A stretch of DNA of 64,000 nucleotides from Paulinella micropora (taxonomy: Eukaryota > Cercozoa > Imbricatea > Euglyphida > Paulinellidae): positions 53,501 through 117,500 of the forward strand of contig WBZZ01004613.1 of NCBI GenBank assembly GCA_019918135.1, given 5' to 3'. The number at the start of each line of letters is the position of its first letter. Position 1 is the stretch's first letter. The notes beneath the pieces were generated by a model. The model ran no database searches, was not told the origin of the DNA, and saw nothing but the letters and a program-made list of their open reading frames with translations. The position numbers were made by a program, and so were the translations under genes. Of the stretch, positions 60,877 through 64,000 are shown piece by piece.

Positions 60877-63800
60877 AGAAAATGGCAATGTAAGAAAAAA
60901 AAAGAAAAGAAAAAAGAAAGAAAGCAAAAAGAAAGAACAAGACTTAAGCTATATCTATTTGAAATGAGATAGACTTTTCGAGGAACGTGCATGATAGAAA
61001 AAGCCGGATCGTGACAAACATTTCAACGGAGATAGACATCTACAAAATGCTACGTCCATCAGTAACAAGGAGGCTGTAAATCTTACACTTAAAAAAATTT
61101 GAAACAAGATTTCTCTGTAGAGCTTCTCAATAACTTTCATCTCCTCTTCACATATTTCCTTTCCAAGCTTCTGTCAAACATGAATTCCAGCAGACAGGAT
61201 GAAGTGCACGAGATATGATGATTCCTACCGCATTCGTTTCTTTATGTTTCCAAGAAGCCAAGACTTTTTCTTATGCTCTAGGGGACAGGCTCTCTTTTCT
61301 TTCTCCTGTTCTCTACTGCAAATGCTGTTCCTTCCTCCACTTCCTCCTCTGCTTTACCTGTTGCAGATAACCATTGACATGTCCGGCAAGCTTCAAGTAA
61401 TCAGCAGAATCTCGAAGCAGCCAGGCCTAATATACAGCCAGGTTCTTCCAGATCCTTTCCTTCATCGGGCTACGTCATGCAGAGAATGCGCACAAGTTGG
61501 TTCCTTTCTATAACTGTTGTTTTACTAAATTTTTCATAGCGATAACTGTCAACACGGAAATTTGCTTTGCACAGAAGGAAATGGCTTTAGATAAATGATG
61601 TTTCTGTCATTTACATACAAATTTCGCGTTTCCATACATACAAATGGGCGAGGAATACTATACGCAAGGGATGCTAAAGTTTGTAAATAGTGACCAAAAG
61701 ACAGAACGCAAAGAACGAAGAGAGGAGAGGCATAAGTGACTAAGATGGTAAATAGCAGTGAAGGCATAATGTACTACGTACCTGCCAGATCTTGAGAAAG
61801 AGCAAGGGATCCACCTTTGAAAATATAGCCTGCAGGAGTTTTCAGATACTTTTGAAAAGGAGCCAATCATAGAGGCTGCAATACATTTCTGCTCGCCTTT
61901 CACCCACCTGCCAGTCTACTCGAGGCCTCATCATGTTGGGCAGCACAGGCAGGCCTAAGAAGCTATGGTCATTCTGCACAAGACGATTCGTCTTGACTAG
62001 ATCCGGGACAAGCTTAAACAACTCTTCCGCAGCGGGACAAAGCTGCACACATCACCGCACACACCTCAACAGTGCACGCAATAGTTTTTTTTTCCTTTTT
62101 TTTTCTTCTCCTTTTCTGACTAACTTAGAATTTTGATTATTAATGTGATTGACTGATTGTAAAAAAATCCAATGATAAAATCAGCAAATGCAAGTAAAAA
62201 GCTTAAGCAACAAATAGGAGCATATAGTATATATATATATAGCAAAAGGCAAGCAGACAGGCAAGCAATCAGAGCGAGGGAGAGATATAAGGAAAAGGAA
62301 AAGATGCAAATGCATATATAGTAAGCGATACATATATCACAGGTAAAAAGCTTGCCATATAATGTTCTAAATGCCCGAAGCGTTAAATTGCCCGGATCCT
62401 CGCCCCCTCCCCCCCTCCTAGTTAGGCATGGACTTATGGGGGGAAGGATGAAGGTAAGGCTCATACTAGGAAAAAGAGCTTAGCACGCCTCGGGCATGTA
62501 GCCAGTTGAATACGGACCACATACCCGAATTTTTTTTTTGTTTTTTTTTTTTTTTTGTTTGTTTGTTTGAGAATAATGCAGCCATGATACAACCTGCTTC
62601 GAGCTCGTGTAACCTGCTGCACCATTTCTTGCAATCACTTGCACATGTCTCTCCAGAAAGGAAAAATGCAAAATAGCGCCAGCGTGCGCTTGGTGTAGTC
62701 CTCTTGCAGCACTACTTGGCTTACTACATACCTATACAGAGGACAACCAGCAGATGTGAATACCTTTTTCCAGATGATGGACAAGGGCGCGGGCCCGCAT
62801 GTGCGGGTTTGAGTATTCTTTATTGAAGCAGGGAGAAATCATTAAATGGATTGTCAGAGTAATGTCCGCAATTTGCAATTAAAAACAAGTCGAGCAAACA
62901 AGTTGACGACGTACGTGCGTGTTCCATACTCGTCACTAAAGACAGCGCAATCCAGCTCATCCAACTGCGAGGATCGCATGGTTCTTTCCATCAAATCGTA
63001 ACTTATTGCCGGCTGCGACCTCCCCTTCTGCAAGCAAACAATCAAATCGAGCCAAAAAACGAAAAAAAAAAAAAAACAAAAAAAAACATATATATATATA
63101 AACCATGAATTCAATTGTTTTAATAAACAAAAGTCTACAAAATAAAATAGAGTCTAAAGGGGCAAAAGGTGCAACACACCAAGTACGGGGAAAGGCATGA
63201 CAAACCTCTTTGTTTTTGACTTTTTGTACTTGGCTTTCTTTGGGATAGATGTCTACTTTTTCCACGCTGCCAGGACCAGTGGATATTACGCCACTCTAGG
63301 AACATGACACATCGAAGGCGATATATTGTGGCTTCACGAAAGGTCTTCTTCGCATACTATGCAGTGAGCTATCTGATTGCAAACACGCGACCTCTGAAGG
63401 CATGACTTCTTCGCTTGCTGGTTGCTGATTGAATGTGACGCATGAGTGGAAGATTGCTCCAACCCCTACACCGATGTCTTGCAAGCTCAGCAAGTCGTCG
63501 CTCAGCCAGTTCTGTCGATACCACAGCCTCACCTGTCGCGCAAGTACAGATAGCTGGGTATCTCTTCCCATCGGGATTGGAAAGGAGTAGAATGTAATAG
63601 TACTTTTTTCCATTCGATGTTCTTGAGCTGCTTTGCGTAGCGTTGCCGCAATCTACGAACAGTGAACTCTTTCAACTCCGAAGCACTCACCTGGATAAGC
63701 TGGTCTTCTAATTGCTACCATAGGTGCACACAACACCGAACGTTTTAGACAGAAGTAAAGGTACGTTCACATTCTGCACGGGATACCTTGTTGTCAAGGC

Positions 63801-64000
63801 ACTTGACAAGGACGACTTTGGTCTGCTGCAGAATCAGTAGACAGCAGGGCTCCCGTTCCAGCAGCCGCTCCGCCTCTCATGAGAAGTAGTTGCAAATCTT
63901 AGCACGGACCTGCGGTTATTGCATATGCGCAGAGAGTTATGTACCAGCCACAGTAGCCACGTCAACTATAACTACAAGCAAGATGCACGGAGTCATTTTA
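60582..64000. other. Host flank, no supported gene
   Basis: Starts with a CA/ATAGATACA-rich stretch, then the GA tract and several T-runs (about 62085-62105 and 62528-62555). Open frames are short and overlapping with no recognisable domain, and I see no continuation of the Polinton here. Confidence 0.6.
60815..60876 (+). repeat. (GA)n microsatellite
   Basis: About 55 bp of GA dinucleotides; the Arg/Glu and Ser/Leu frames across it are artefacts. Confidence 0.95.

Noticed and set aside
61842-63613. Minus-strand frames of 60-105 codons near the right end
   Set aside because: Short, overlapping in several phases, with no conserved residues that I recognise; left unannotated.
1-64000. CRISPR array
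   Set aside because: Tandem and dispersed repeats here are microsatellites, fibre repeats and transposon ends; none shows regular unique spacers, and the context is eukaryotic.
1-64000. Alternative genetic code to explain in-frame stops
   Set aside because: Intact genes use TAA, TAG and TGA as terminators, and the internal stops are few and of mixed type.

Overview
The window is nuclear eukaryotic DNA dominated by three copies of one Polinton/Maverick-type endogenous virus-transposon. Nuclear origin is indicated by a probable spliceosomal intron (27450-27524), long microsatellites, a tyrosine-recombinase retrotransposon and TIR-bounded integration with a target-site duplication. I cannot name the host. 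The viral modules are AT-rich; the flanks are mixed and the retrotransposon is GC-richer.

Layout. Copy 1 (1-6183) enters from the left edge and stops inside its packaging-ATPase gene. After about 1.5 kb of repeat-rich flank comes copy 2 (7693-28076), complete at both ends: 144-bp terminal inverted repeats and a perfect 6-bp target-site duplication GCTCAG. A 9.4-kb flank of simple repeats, a foldback element and one unrecognised gene (32981-34775) follows. Copy 3 (about 37490-60581) has the same orientation as copy 1, opposite to copy 2. It ends inside its major capsid gene, which is also split by a DIRS/Ngaro/PAT-like retrotransposon (50618-58804) with gag, RT-RNase H and tyrosine recombinase. 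A 1.5-kb segment of copy 3 is present on both sides of that insertion. The last 3.4 kb is repeat-rich with no supported gene.

The full gene set in copy 2 combines replication (protein-primed family B DNA polymerase), integration (retroviral-type integrase), morphogenesis (major capsid, penton-like minor capsid, Ulp1/adenain-like protease, FtsK/HerA-type packaging ATPase, small basic core-like protein) and host attachment: a roughly 1300-residue fibre ending in a phage-type S74 intramolecular chaperone. Small conserved genes of unknown role accompany them: a two-helix membrane protein, a secreted Cys-rich protein convergently overlapping it by 12 bp, a 120-residue protein, an acidic protein and TIR-proximal coiled-coil proteins. 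The modules present in copies 1 and 3 are colinear with copy 2 once orientation is considered.

All three copies carry frameshifts and stops, so none looks intact as sequenced. Part of the frame damage could be assembly indel error, because many breaks are single-base. The in-frame stops and the break shared by both halves of the 1.5-kb duplication point to real decay in at least some cases.
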